From JBGPIK01 sp041484845 (GTDB lineage: Bacteria > Desulfobacterota > Binatia > UBA9968): a stretch of DNA of 25,621 nucleotides. Every line of letters begins with the position of its first letter. Positions within the stretch are counted from its first letter, which is position 1. A program made the position numbers and the translations under genes. The notes under the pieces are model-generated. The model was not told where the DNA came from. It searched no databases and saw only the letters and a list, made by a program, of their open reading frames with translations. The stretch is from positions 1 through 25,621 of the forward strand of contig JBGPIK010000047.1 of the NCBI GenBank assembly GCA_041484845.1, given 5' to 3'. Positions 1 to 6,899 of this stretch are shown here, piece after piece.

Positions 1-228
1 ACATGCGAACGCCTCGGCGTCGCGCCCGAGTCTTGCCTTTATATTGCCGATGGAGAAGACCACGAACTAACCGCTGCCGCCACCGTCGGTTTGCACTCGG
101 TGCTGATTCAAATATCTTCAGGAGAAAGTATGAGCGCTTTACATCAAGAAGCTAAAGAATGGGAGGGCGCCACGATCGCCAGTTTGCCTGAAGTACTGCA
201 ACTGGTGGACCACTACGTGTCGGACTGA
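1..228 (+). CDS. HAD-family hydrolase, C-terminal part (5' end outside window)
   Basis: The reading frame is open from the first base to a TGA at 226-228, giving 75 residues of the end of a protein. The segment YIADGEDHELTAAATVG has the form of HAD motif IV (acidic D-G-x-D followed by a helix and a conserved Gly), in the position expected near the end of a haloacid-dehalogenase-like phosphohydrolase. These soluble enzymes remove phosphate or halide through an Asp nucleophile, which would lie upstream of the window. Only 2 nt separate its stop from the next start, so it is probably co-transcribed with the HEAT-repeat gene. Substrate cannot be inferred from this fragment. The family call rests on one motif, so it is moderately sure. 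Confidence 0.6.
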   Translation, partial: TCERLGVAPESCLYIADGEDHELTAAATVGLHSVLIQISSGESMSALHQEAKEWEGATIASLPEVLQLVDHYVSD

Positions 229-230
229 AG

Positions 231-1124
231 ATGAAGAAGAATCAGGTAATACAACTGGAGCCGAAAGAGCGCATACTTGCGAAGGCGAGGCATTATGTCG
301 AATCCGTTGAATCATTCCTTGAGGAAAGCGATCAGGCTATTCCTCTGCTTCTGAAGGCTATGAAGTACGCGGACAGGGATTTTAGACGCGAAATTATGCT
401 CGTCCTAGGGAGCTTCGCTAAGGAGCAGATTGTTTGGCCTCTTTACGATCTGATGACCGACCCTATGGAAGACGAGGAGGTCCGGCATGATGCCGCCATC
501 CAATTGAGCGTCGTCGCTCCGTTCCTAAAAAAGGATCGGCAGGCTCTTATGGACCGATTGGCCGAAGAGATAATAAATTCAGACGCGGAACGGCGCCTTC
601 ATGCAACCTTCGCGATGGGGTGGGAGGGAAATTCTCAAGCAGCGATTTCTTTGATCGAGCGGCTCTACGATAGTGATCCTCGCGTTCAGCAAACAGCCGT
701 CAATGCTTTGTGCAATCTCAGGGACGACAGAATCTTGGACTTGCTTTTGGACCGACTGAACAATGGTTCTTTGGAGCAAAAGAAGATCATTCTGTTTAAC
801 CTGTGGCGATTTCATTCCAAACAACAGGAAGTGACAAAGATCTACCTCAAATGCTTGCACGATGAAAATCCCGAAATCCGCTTTGATGCTCTTGTTTGCA
901 TGGGGCCGATAACCGATGTTCGCGACCATCTCGAGGTCTACCGAAAATGTCTCAAGGACCAAGACGGTCGGATTCGAAAGTTGGCATTGAACAGACTTTC
1001 CGAAGAAGCCGGGGAAAGTGTTCTGGAATCATTGCGAGAGGAAGTTAAACCTTTTCTCGACGACCCGGATATGAAGATCAAAAGTGCGGCGCTAAAGATC
1101 CTGAAAAAAACCAAGGATGGGTGA
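231..1124 (+). CDS. HEAT-repeat domain protein
   Basis: The 297-residue protein is built almost wholly of paired amphipathic helices of about 30 residues with the HEAT signature (for example DPRVQQTAVNALCNL at about 149-163, NPEIRFDALVCMG at about 215-227 and DPDMKIKSAALKILKK near the end). HEAT solenoids are protein-interaction scaffolds, and some bacterial members act as phycobilin lyases, but no catalytic residues are visible. There is no signal peptide or membrane helix, so it should be cytoplasmic. It starts 2 nt after the HAD-family gene, which suggests an operon and possible translational coupling. The fold is clear; the partner is unknown. Confidence 0.8.
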   Translation: MKKNQVIQLEPKERILAKARHYVESVESFLEESDQAIPLLLKAMKYADRDFRREIMLVLGSFAKEQIVWPLYDLMTDPMEDEEVRHDAAIQLSVVAPFLKKDRQALMDRLAEEIINSDAERRLHATFAMGWEGNSQAAISLIERLYDSDPRVQQTAVNALCNLRDDRILDLLLDRLNNGSLEQKKIILFNLWRFHSKQQEVTKIYLKCLHDENPEIRFDALVCMGPITDVRDHLEVYRKCLKDQDGRIRKLALNRLSEEAGESVLESLREEVKPFLDDPDMKIKSAALKILKKTKDG

Positions 1125-1435
1125 GTTACAGTTGCGGTTCATTGCAATTGCCCATCAGCATCAGGCCAGGCTATTGGCGAGACTGAAACCGTAGATGGCT
1201 CTCATGGACAAAAGCGCTGAACTCCCGGCAAATCGCACTATTTTTATTGACACCTTTGTCTTTAGACGGGTAGGACCATTGCAACCAATCATCCTGAGCT
1301 CCGCCATAAGAGTTTAGGGTTTCGTTCTACAGACGACAATGTTTATCGGGTTGTGCGCGTGAGATACCTGGGGGAGGTATTGTTAGAGGTAAAACTATGA
1401 CCCATAGAGAAGACTCGTATTGAGACGAGGTGAAA
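1125..1435. other. Intergenic region, 311 bp, no gene seen
   Basis: No credible reading frame lies here. A TTGACA hexamer at 1247-1252 could be a -35 box, but the best -10 18 bp downstream (TAGGAC, 1271-1276) is poor. A small inverted repeat, ATACCT-N5-AGGTAT, lies at 1364-1380 in the leader of the next gene. Both are weak. Confidence 0.4.
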
Positions 1436-2392
1436 ATGAGCTTAAGACTTACGATGACGTGTACCGCATATGACCGAAACCAAGCCCTTTTAAACGGGAC
1501 CGTCAAACCTGACGGCATTGATCTCGATATCCATGTTGATCCGGAGGGTGGCCAGTTCCGTTTGGCACATGCCCGTGAGGAAAAATTCGATATCATTGAA
1601 TTCCACATGGGCATGTATATAGCCGATCTGCCTCACAAGGTCCTGCGCTATACCGCCATACCCATTTTCGTTAAGCGTATGTTTCGGCATTCGTACATTT
1701 ATGTTAACAAGCGCGCCGGTATCAGGTCGCCGACTGATCTCAATCACAAGCGGGTAGGTATTCAAACGTGGTTTACAACGACGGCCCTGTGGGTTCGCGG
1801 CATTTTAGAAGAAGAGTATGGGGTAGACCTGGAATCAATCACATGGGTGGCCCAGGAAGAGGAATCGATCGGTGATTGGAAGGCGCCGACCTGGCTTAAA
1901 CTGGAAATTGCCGATGGAGTCAATCAATATGATCTTCTGCGTTCGGGAGCAGTTGACGCAAGTATAACTACAGGATCGTGGGCGCCCGACAGACATCCGG
2001 ACATTACATTCCTTTTTCCAAATTATGCAGCTCTGGAACGGGAATATTTCAAGCGCACCGGCTTTTTCCCAATCAATCACACGCTGGTTATCAAGAAAAC
2101 TGTTCTGGAAAAACATCCATGGGTCGCTATGAGCATGTTTAACGCCTGGCAGAAGTCAAAGGATCTCTGCTACAAATGGCTTGAATGGCAGCGCGTGCAC
2201 CAGACGTCCATGTGGTTTCGGGCCTTATGGGAAGAAGAGCGCGCAGTTGCGGGTTCAGACGTTTATCCATGGGGTTTCCGTACTGCACGACCAGAACTCG
2301 AGAAAATGTTGGACTATTCACGTCGTCAAGGAATCATCCCTAGCAAGTTTAGCCCTGAGGAGCTGTTTCACCCAAGTACCCTTGCTACGTGA
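1436..2392 (+). CDS. Solute-binding-like protein, 4,5-dihydroxyphthalate decarboxylase-related family
   Basis: The 318-residue protein opens with SLRLTMTCTAYDRNQALLNG and continues through GIDLDIH, FDIIEFHMGMYI and LNHKRVGIQTWFTTTALWVRGIL, a pattern of the periplasmic-binding-protein type II fold grouped in databases with 4,5-dihydroxyphthalate decarboxylase and ABC substrate-binding proteins. It has no signal peptide, so binding or catalysis in the cytoplasm is more likely than classical ABC import, and no permease or ATPase genes are adjacent. ATG 1436 is preferred over the in-frame GTG at 1430 because GAGG at 1427-1430 sits 5 nt ahead of it. It stands alone in a gap-flanked position. Fold is fairly sure; the substrate and reaction are unknown. 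Confidence 0.75.
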   Translation: MSLRLTMTCTAYDRNQALLNGTVKPDGIDLDIHVDPEGGQFRLAHAREEKFDIIEFHMGMYIADLPHKVLRYTAIPIFVKRMFRHSYIYVNKRAGIRSPTDLNHKRVGIQTWFTTTALWVRGILEEEYGVDLESITWVAQEEESIGDWKAPTWLKLEIADGVNQYDLLRSGAVDASITTGSWAPDRHPDITFLFPNYAALEREYFKRTGFFPINHTLVIKKTVLEKHPWVAMSMFNAWQKSKDLCYKWLEWQRVHQTSMWFRALWEEERAVAGSDVYPWGFRTARPELEKMLDYSRRQGIIPSKFSPEELFHPSTLAT

Positions 2393-2400
2393 TAGTGCTA

Positions 2401-2610
2401 ATGGGAATAAAGGGTTCGTCACCGCAAGATTCTGGAACCTGCCGCGAGCACAACATTACCGTTCGCTTGAATCGAAGCGTCGTACAATCCACTCCTGAGA
2501 GGGGGTTGAGGAGTCTTTTATTGACGGGAGAGCTGTTTGAACGAAACCTGATGGTCATCGAAGTTGGCGACACAATCGCGGTTCGGCGACCCGCTGGCCC
2601 TCCGTCTTGA
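2401..2610 (+). CDS. Possible small protein, doubtful
   Basis: A 69-codon frame starts with ATG 2401, shortly after the preceding gene's stop, and ends 10 nt before an attC-like hairpin at 2621. Its second half (LLLTGELFERNLMVIEVGDTIAVRRP) has a plausible protein composition, but there is no good ribosome-binding site and no family is recognised. It could be the remnant of a cassette gene, since cassette genes typically end just before attC. It may equally be a chance reading frame, so confidence is low. Confidence 0.22.
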   Translation: MGIKGSSPQDSGTCREHNITVRLNRSVVQSTPERGLRSLLLTGELFERNLMVIEVGDTIAVRRPAGPPS

Positions 2611-2620
2611 TCGCGGCTGA

Positions 2621-2707
2621 GCCTAACTTTAGTTGGTGCGGACGGGTCGGAAGCACTGTGACCCACTTGAACATTGTGCCGGCCCGCCGCACAACAGCAC
2701 GTTAACA
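2621..2707 (+). repeat. attC-like imperfect hairpin
   Basis: GCCTAAC (2621-2627) fits the R'' consensus RYYYAAC. After 4 nt, an arm GTTGGTGCGGACGGGTCGG (2632-2650) pairs, with single-base bulges, with CCGGCCCGCCGCACAAC (2679-2695). After 5 more nt comes GTTAACA (2701-2707), which keeps the GTT of an R' core but not the full GTTRRRY. The spacing of outer boxes to inner stem is that of an integron recombination site. No integrase is present and the R' match is imperfect, so this may be a relic or a chance hairpin. Confidence 0.4.
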
Positions 2708-2803
2708 GCGTGGGGCCCTCCTCGGCTCCACCGAGAGATTGTTCGTGTCGCTTTAACGCGTAACCGAGTATCAGACTTCGAAAACTTGCTTAAGACGAGA
2801 CGG

Positions 2804-3358
2804 ATGATGACTACTACAAATCGAGGCGGCCTTTCTTGGTCCGATGTAAGAAAAGCAATTGCGTCGCTTGATACCAGAGAACTCATTCGACTGATTGGCA
2901 GTCTGTATGAGCTATCCAAGGGCAACAGAGATTTCCTCCATGCCCGCTTCTCGATTGGCGCCGATCCAATCGCCCCGTACAAGAAAGTCATTGAAGAGTG
3001 TATGTTTCCTGATGTGATGAAAAACAAACCCATCCAAATTTCCACGGCAAAGAAAGCGATCATCGAGTACGCCAAGGCTGTCGGCGACGCGAAGGGTGCA
3101 GCGGAATTGATGACTTATTTCGTCGAGTGCGGAAATAAATTTACGGTCGAGTTCGGTGACATAGACGAAGGTTTTTATGATGCCCTGCTGCGAATGTACG
3201 ACCGGGCTATCAAGAAGGTCCTCAGCCTTCCCGCCAAAGAGCAGCACGAATTTCGCGAGAGACTGAGAACCATCATGGTGACCTCAGATGGAATAGGTTG
3301 GGGCTACCACGATGGTCTTTGTGACCAATACTGCGAAGGATTTCCTGAGGATGAATAA
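2804..3358 (+). CDS. Conserved hypothetical protein, DUF6155-like
   Basis: Using ATG 2804 (an adjacent ATG at 2807 is equally possible) the protein has 184 residues. The open frame extends further upstream to 2633, but that extension runs across the attC-like hairpin and has the composition of non-coding sequence. The N-terminal pattern SWSDVRKAIASLDTRELIRLIGSLYELSKGNRDFLHARF resembles proteins annotated as DUF6155, which are of unknown function. The rest is alpha-helical with an acidic tail and no signal peptide, so it is probably cytoplasmic. Ribosome-binding signal is weak. Being the first gene after an attC-like site, it could once have been a mobile cassette gene. The family assignment is from memory of the pattern and is tentative. 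Confidence 0.65.
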   Translation: MMTTTNRGGLSWSDVRKAIASLDTRELIRLIGSLYELSKGNRDFLHARFSIGADPIAPYKKVIEECMFPDVMKNKPIQISTAKKAIIEYAKAVGDAKGAAELMTYFVECGNKFTVEFGDIDEGFYDALLRMYDRAIKKVLSLPAKEQHEFRERLRTIMVTSDGIGWGYHDGLCDQYCEGFPEDE

Positions 3359-3441
3359 TCATCGAGCACAGAGCGGGCATCAAGCGAAACCGGACAAAAC
3401 CCCGGTGCGCGGACGGTAGACTATCGGGGAGAAATGGAACA

Positions 3442-3786
3442 ATGGCTAAGAGCAAGCAGCGAATACCTGAAGAGCTTCAGAAATGGATCGACGCGCGCAT
3501 GAGGTTTCACCTGTCCGACGCACAGGTTCAGATGGCGCGCGAAATGGGCATGAACCCGCGGAAGCTGGGCGCGCTGGCCAACCACGACCAAGAACCATGG
3601 AAAGCTCCCCTTCCGATCTTCATTGAGCACCTCTATCAAAAGCGCTTCGGCAAAGCTCAGCCGGAACGCGTTCTTTCCGTCGAGGACAGAGCCCGAGAGA
3701 TTGCCGCAAAGAAGGCCGAAAAGCGTGAACGCCGGCGACGCGCCAAAATCGCGCATGAGAAGGGAGAGGACGAACAACGGGACTAG
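3442..3786 (+). CDS. Conserved small hypothetical protein
   Basis: The 114-residue protein begins MAKSKQRIPEELQKWIDAR and has a central block (HLSDAQVQMAREMGMNPRKL, then EPWKAPLPIFIEHLYQKRFG) that I recognise as a widespread small bacterial family without assigned function. The second half is a charged, Arg/Lys/Glu-rich helix (about residues 83-110), which may bind nucleic acid or form a coiled coil. No signal peptide or membrane segment is present. It is probably transcribed singly, 83 nt after the preceding gene. The gene is real with high likelihood; its function is unknown. Confidence 0.75.
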   Translation: MAKSKQRIPEELQKWIDARMRFHLSDAQVQMAREMGMNPRKLGALANHDQEPWKAPLPIFIEHLYQKRFGKAQPERVLSVEDRAREIAAKKAEKRERRRRAKIAHEKGEDEQRD

Positions 3787-3876
3787 GGTCGTGGGTGAGG
3801 AATGATTTATTCCTTTCTACCACCCGGCATGATCCAATCCATATGCTTCTTTCAGTCCCGCCCTGCTTTCCACAGT

Positions 3877-3921
3877 GAATAACCCCGCAGCAAGCTGCGG
3901 GGAATCGACCCACAGAGATTG
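3877..3921. repeat. REP-like palindromic repeat, copy 1
   Basis: The element begins GAATAACCCC, carries the perfect arms CCCCGCAG (3883-3890) and CTGCGGGG (3895-3902), and continues GAATCGACCCACAGAG. Two further copies lie at 20985-21010 and 21192-21231, so this is a dispersed intergenic repeat rather than a gene-specific terminator. Confidence 0.8.
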
Positions 3922-3979
3922 AATCGTTTTGATAGTCTTATGCCTCAGATCGAGAAACTTACGCAAAGGAAGATCATAC

Positions 3980-4144
3980 GTGCCCTTTCTAAAACGCGAT
4001 AACATTGATCTCTACTACGAAGTTCACGGCCAAGGCACCCCCTTCATGTTCTTCAGCAAGACCGCTTACGACGGCGAGGTTTGGAAACTTTTTCAGGGGC
4101 CGGAGTTTGCGCGCGATCACAGGGTGAGGAAGGGAACGCTCTAA
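3980..4144 (+). pseudogene. Alpha/beta-hydrolase, N-terminal fragment
   Basis: From a GTG at 3980 the frame reads VPFLKRDNIDLYYEVHGQGT, then FMFFSKTAYDGEVWKLFQGPEF and ARDHRV, which matches the first 50 or so residues of typical alpha/beta hydrolases (start, first beta strands and the HGQGTP turn). It then runs into unrelated residues and a stop at 4144. The nucleophile elbow, acid and histidine of the catalytic triad are all missing, so no enzyme can be made. No remainder of the gene is visible nearby. It lies 58 nt from a REP-like element, a common neighbour of deletions or insertions. Confidence 0.7.
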
Positions 4145-4283
4145 CGGATCTGAACGGAACAAAACAAACATTGCGAATCCTTCAAACTGCCCCATTCCGG
4201 CTCGTGCGCAAATGAGCTTTTCTTAAATTCGCAGGTAACGAATTAATGCCGTATTCTACTCCAACCGTCGAGAGATGGCGAGG

Positions 4284-4970
4284 TTAATTAAGCGTCCGGG
4301 GCGGCGTCTCCGATTCGGGATTCTGAGGCGTGCTACTGAGCCGCAGCAAGTTGATCAACATATTCTCGCGCTCTTTAAGCGTGGGGGCTTCCAGCAAAGC
4401 TTGCTTTTCCGCCGGATGGAAAGGCAGAGACACTCCAAGAAGATTGACCAGCTCCAGATCGGAAAAGCGCCCCGCTTGATCGGGATTGACCTGCATACCC
4501 TGGGACTGCCCGTAGACGGCGAGAGCCTCCAGCACGGCTTGGCGATCACAGCTCCACCCTTGAGCGAGCGTAGCATCGGGAAATTCACCATAGATGGCTT
4601 TGACGCGGCGGTAACCGCGATCCAGCGGCAACTCCTCTTCGAACCTGAAACGATTGACGCCTTTCAGTTGAATAAAAAATCGCCCGTCCGATAACCTTTC
4701 CCATTCGTCGACGTGACCCGCGCAACCGATCTTGTAAAGCTCGGGCGATTCATTGTCAGCCCCCGGCAACGGCCGATTATCCTGCCGCGGCGCAAAGGGT
4801 TGGATCATTCCGAAAACTCGATCGGTAGCTAACGCATCCTCGATCAAGTTTCGATAGCGCTGCTCAAAAATATGGAGCGGCAATATCGTACCGGGCAGCA
4901 GTAGGACCCCCGTCAACGGAAACACCGGTAAAATTTCCGGCAAGATCATCTGGGGTATGGTCATCGCCAT
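4284..4970 (-). CDS. Lon N-terminal (substrate-binding) domain protein
   Basis: The 228-residue protein has the Lon LAN-domain pattern: LPVFPLTGVLLLPGTILPLHIFEQRYRNLIEDAL near the N terminus, then a conserved FGMIQP strand, IGCAGHVDEWERLSDGRF and a C-terminal helical segment with the VNLLGVSLPFHPAEKQALLE pattern. It lacks the AAA+ ATPase and Ser-Lys protease domains of Lon, as do many stand-alone homologues whose function is unsettled (some are proposed adaptors). It is cytoplasmic. Start ATG 4970 has no strong ribosome-binding site and ATG 4964 is an alternative. It is a single-gene unit on the minus strand, diverging from the AlgH gene. Confidence 0.88.
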   Translation of the reverse strand: MAMTIPQMILPEILPVFPLTGVLLLPGTILPLHIFEQRYRNLIEDALATDRVFGMIQPFAPRQDNRPLPGADNESPELYKIGCAGHVDEWERLSDGRFFIQLKGVNRFRFEEELPLDRGYRRVKAIYGEFPDATLAQGWSCDRQAVLEALAVYGQSQGMQVNPDQAGRFSDLELVNLLGVSLPFHPAEKQALLEAPTLKERENMLINLLRLSSTPQNPESETPPRTLN

Positions 4971-5297
4971 CGACCGCTCGTCACGCCATTAGCACTTATA
5001 GGCAATGCGTGGTTGCCGGTCAAGGTCGTCACTCCCGTCGGCTTATCGGCCTTCCGGGCTGGGTTTGCGGTGATGTTCGGTGTGAGATCGATGCCATTTG
5101 TTGCGGCGAAGTCTACAGGAAGCGAACAACCGACGCTTCACCAGGATTCGGAGCCGGCTTGCAATGTACGGCTCTGCTATTCTAGTTTGTTCCTGAGTCG
5201 CTAAGTACCAAGCGGTTGTCAGGCTGCGAGCGCGCAAATCAATGCCGAAACGAGAGTGCCGCGTTATCAATCGCGGCTCCGCATCGGAAAGGAAATT
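4971..5297. other. Divergent intergenic region, 327 bp
   Basis: The region separates the minus-strand Lon-domain gene from the plus-strand AlgH gene and must hold both promoters. A TATTCT hexamer near 5177 could be a -10 box for the plus strand, but no convincing -35 lies at the right distance. No RNA gene or repeat was seen. Confidence 0.4.
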
Positions 5298-5954
5298 ATG
5301 CGCCGTAAAACTTTTTTCGCTAGAGCGTGGCCAGGGGCAAAGCTGAGAATACGCCAGCATAAGCTTTGGCTGCTTTTCCTGGCTTCCGCGCTATTTTTCG
5401 CGAGAGTTGCTGTAATCGCCGACGAGACGAGCGATACCATCGCGGGGCAGTTGCTGGTGGCGTCGCCTGAAATGAAAGATCCCCGTTTCGTCGAGACGGT
5501 TATTTACATGGTGAAGCACAATGCGGCGGGAGCGCTCGGACTGGTCATCAATCGCCCATTGGCAAAAGGTTCGATGCAAGACTTGCTCAAGGGTCTAGGC
5601 TCGGAAATCAAAGGTGCTAGGGGCGAAATCGTCATTCACTACGGCGGCCCCGTGAGCCCCGCCGAGGGTTTTATCCTTCACACCGACGATGTGTTACTGG
5701 ATACTTCTACTAAAGTTAAAGATGGCCTGGCCGTGACCTCCGATGTCAAGTTGCTAGATGCAATGTCCCGCGGCAAGGGGCCGCGTCAAGCGTTGGTCAT
5801 AATGGGATATGCGGGCTGGGCGCCGGGTCAATTGGAAGCCGAACTGAAGGCCGAAGCGTGGTTTGTTGTTCCGGCCGATAAAGCGCTGGTCTTCGGCAAA
5901 GATCCGGAGAAGAAGTGGCGCCGGGCGCTGGACAAAAGACAAATTCCGCTTTGA
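5298..5954 (+). CDS. YqgE/AlgH family protein (UPF0301) with N-terminal hydrophobic segment
   Basis: ATG 5298 is chosen because GGAAAGGA (5286-5293) precedes it by 4 nt. The 218-residue product has the UPF0301 pattern: GQLLVASPEMKDPRFVETVIY, GALGLVINRPL, HYGGPVSPAEGFILH and MGYAGWAPGQLEAELKAEAW. AlgH was linked to alginate control in Pseudomonas, but the biochemical role is unresolved. Unlike typical cytoplasmic members of about 185 residues, this one carries an extra N terminus with basic residues and a hydrophobic stretch (LWLLFLASALFFARVAVI, about residues 27-44), so it may be exported or membrane-anchored. The next gene follows after 39 nt and may be co-transcribed. Family assignment is firm; location is inference. 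Confidence 0.9.
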   Translation: MRRKTFFARAWPGAKLRIRQHKLWLLFLASALFFARVAVIADETSDTIAGQLLVASPEMKDPRFVETVIYMVKHNAAGALGLVINRPLAKGSMQDLLKGLGSEIKGARGEIVIHYGGPVSPAEGFILHTDDVLLDTSTKVKDGLAVTSDVKLLDAMSRGKGPRQALVIMGYAGWAPGQLEAELKAEAWFVVPADKALVFGKDPEKKWRRALDKRQIPL

Positions 5955-5993
5955 ATCTCGGCTCAAGCGGTTTTGCAGAAACGGGGAGAAATC

Positions 5994-6416
5994 ATGAAAG
6001 TGACTTTGGAGCAAGCGACGACGATTATCGATCGCGCGTTGGCAAAAGCGCGTGAGATGAACATTCGACCGTTGTGCGTGGCCGTGCTCGACGATGGAGG
6101 AAATCTAAAAGCATTGAAGCGCGAGGACGGAGCAAGCATTTTGCGGCCACAGATCGCCATCGGCAAAGCCTGGGGCGCGATCGGAATGGGCGAATCGAGC
6201 CGACGTCTAGCCGACCGCCTCAAAGAGAGACCGGCATTCTTGGGTGCATTGTCGGACATGTCAGGAGGCAGAGTGGTACCGGTTGCCGGCGGGGTATTGA
6301 TCATGGATGAAAACGTTATCATCGGAGCAGCCGGCGCCAGCGGCGGGACGGCGGATGAAGACGAAACGTGCGTCGTGGCGGGCATTCAGGCGGCGGGGCT
6401 GGAATTCAAGATTTGA
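5994..6416 (+). CDS. GlcG/HbpS-like heme-binding-domain protein
   Basis: ATG 5994 follows a purine-rich GGGGAGAAA site; the open frame begins earlier at 5973 but with no signal. The 140-residue protein shows the DUF336/HbpS pattern: ATTIIDRALAKAREMN, VAVLDDGGNLKALKRED, IAIGKAWGAIGMG, VPVAGGVLIM and IIGAAGASGGTADEDE. Members include GlcG of the glycolate operon and the heme-binding HbpS; many are of unknown role and some bind heme or cobalamin-related ligands. No signal peptide is seen. It is followed by a cupin and a THI5-like binding protein on the same strand, suggesting a small-ligand pathway. Family is firm, ligand unknown. Confidence 0.9.
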   Translation: MKVTLEQATTIIDRALAKAREMNIRPLCVAVLDDGGNLKALKREDGASILRPQIAIGKAWGAIGMGESSRRLADRLKERPAFLGALSDMSGGRVVPVAGGVLIMDENVIIGAAGASGGTADEDETCVVAGIQAAGLEFKI

Positions 6417-6480
6417 CGGACGAAGGTCTTCGTAGCCTACCCAGGCCTCATTAGAACCTCATCCCTATACAGGAGGAAAA

Positions 6481-6831
6481 ATGAAAATCGTCAGACTCTA
6501 CACGGGCAGCGATCAGAAATCACACTTTGAAGAGATCGAACTCAAATTCGGCGGCGATCAAAAGATACTTACCACCGACTCCCGGCCCGCAACCAGCGCA
6601 ATCTTCCGGTGTGTTCCACCAGGGACGGTGCTCGACCTTCATCCGGCGCCTCGGCGCCAATTCCTGGTGACGCTTTCCGGCTCCTGGGAAATCGAGGCGA
6701 GCGCCGGTATCGTAAGGACCTTTAAAGCGGGCGACGTCATGCTGGCGGACGATACCACAGGTGAGGGACATATCTCCCGCGTGGTCGGCAACGAACCTCA
6801 CGTATTCATGACCGTGCCGCTGGCGGACTGA
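6481..6831 (+). CDS. Cupin-domain protein
   Basis: The 116-residue protein starts at ATG 6481 behind a strong AGGAGG site. Residues RCVPPGTVLDLHPAPRRQFLVTLSGSWEIEA and TFKAGDVMLADDTTGEGHISRVVG give the two cupin motifs of a single beta-barrel. Of the usual metal ligands, one His (in LHPAP) and the motif-2 His (in GHISRV) are present, but the exact HxH...E...H set is not complete, so metal binding is uncertain. Soluble, no signal peptide. It sits 64 nt after the GlcG-like gene and 68 nt before the THI5-like gene, each with its own ribosome-binding site. Enzymatic or sensor function cannot be told. Confidence 0.85.
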   Translation: MKIVRLYTGSDQKSHFEEIELKFGGDQKILTTDSRPATSAIFRCVPPGTVLDLHPAPRRQFLVTLSGSWEIEASAGIVRTFKAGDVMLADDTTGEGHISRVVGNEPHVFMTVPLAD

Positions 6832-6839
6832 CTGCATAG

Positions 6840-6875
6840 GTTCAAGTTGTTCAAAACGTTCAAGACGTTCAAATT
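6840..6875. repeat. Four 9-bp tandem units, GTTCAANNN
   Basis: GTTCAA recurs at 6840, 6849, 6858 and 6867, exactly every 9 bp, between the cupin and THI5-like genes. The last three bases of each unit vary (GTT, AAC, GAC, ATT). It lies in the leader of the downstream gene, 25-60 bp ahead of its start. It could be a protein-binding array or simply a microsatellite-like repeat. Confidence 0.75.
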
Positions 6876-6899
6876 ACGCCGAACTGAGGAGATAAACCT

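Larger units (their letters stand above)
3787..4283. other. Gene-poor region with REP-like palindrome and a gene fragment
   Basis: About 500 bp without an intact gene. It contains a short AT-rich hairpin (AGGAAT-N5-ATTCCT, about 3800-3816) just after the preceding stop that could be a weak terminator, a REP-like palindrome at 3877-3921, and a truncated alpha/beta-hydrolase reading frame at 3980-4144. The last 140 bp before the Lon-domain gene show nothing recognisable. Confidence 0.6.

Noticed and set aside
2633..2803. N-terminal extension of the DUF6155-like protein
   Set aside because: The extension is encoded by the attC-like hairpin and has non-coding composition; ATG 2804 fits the family start.
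6840..6875. GTTCAA units as replication iterons
   Set aside because: No replication initiator, DnaA boxes or AT-rich unwinding region nearby; it lies in a gene leader.
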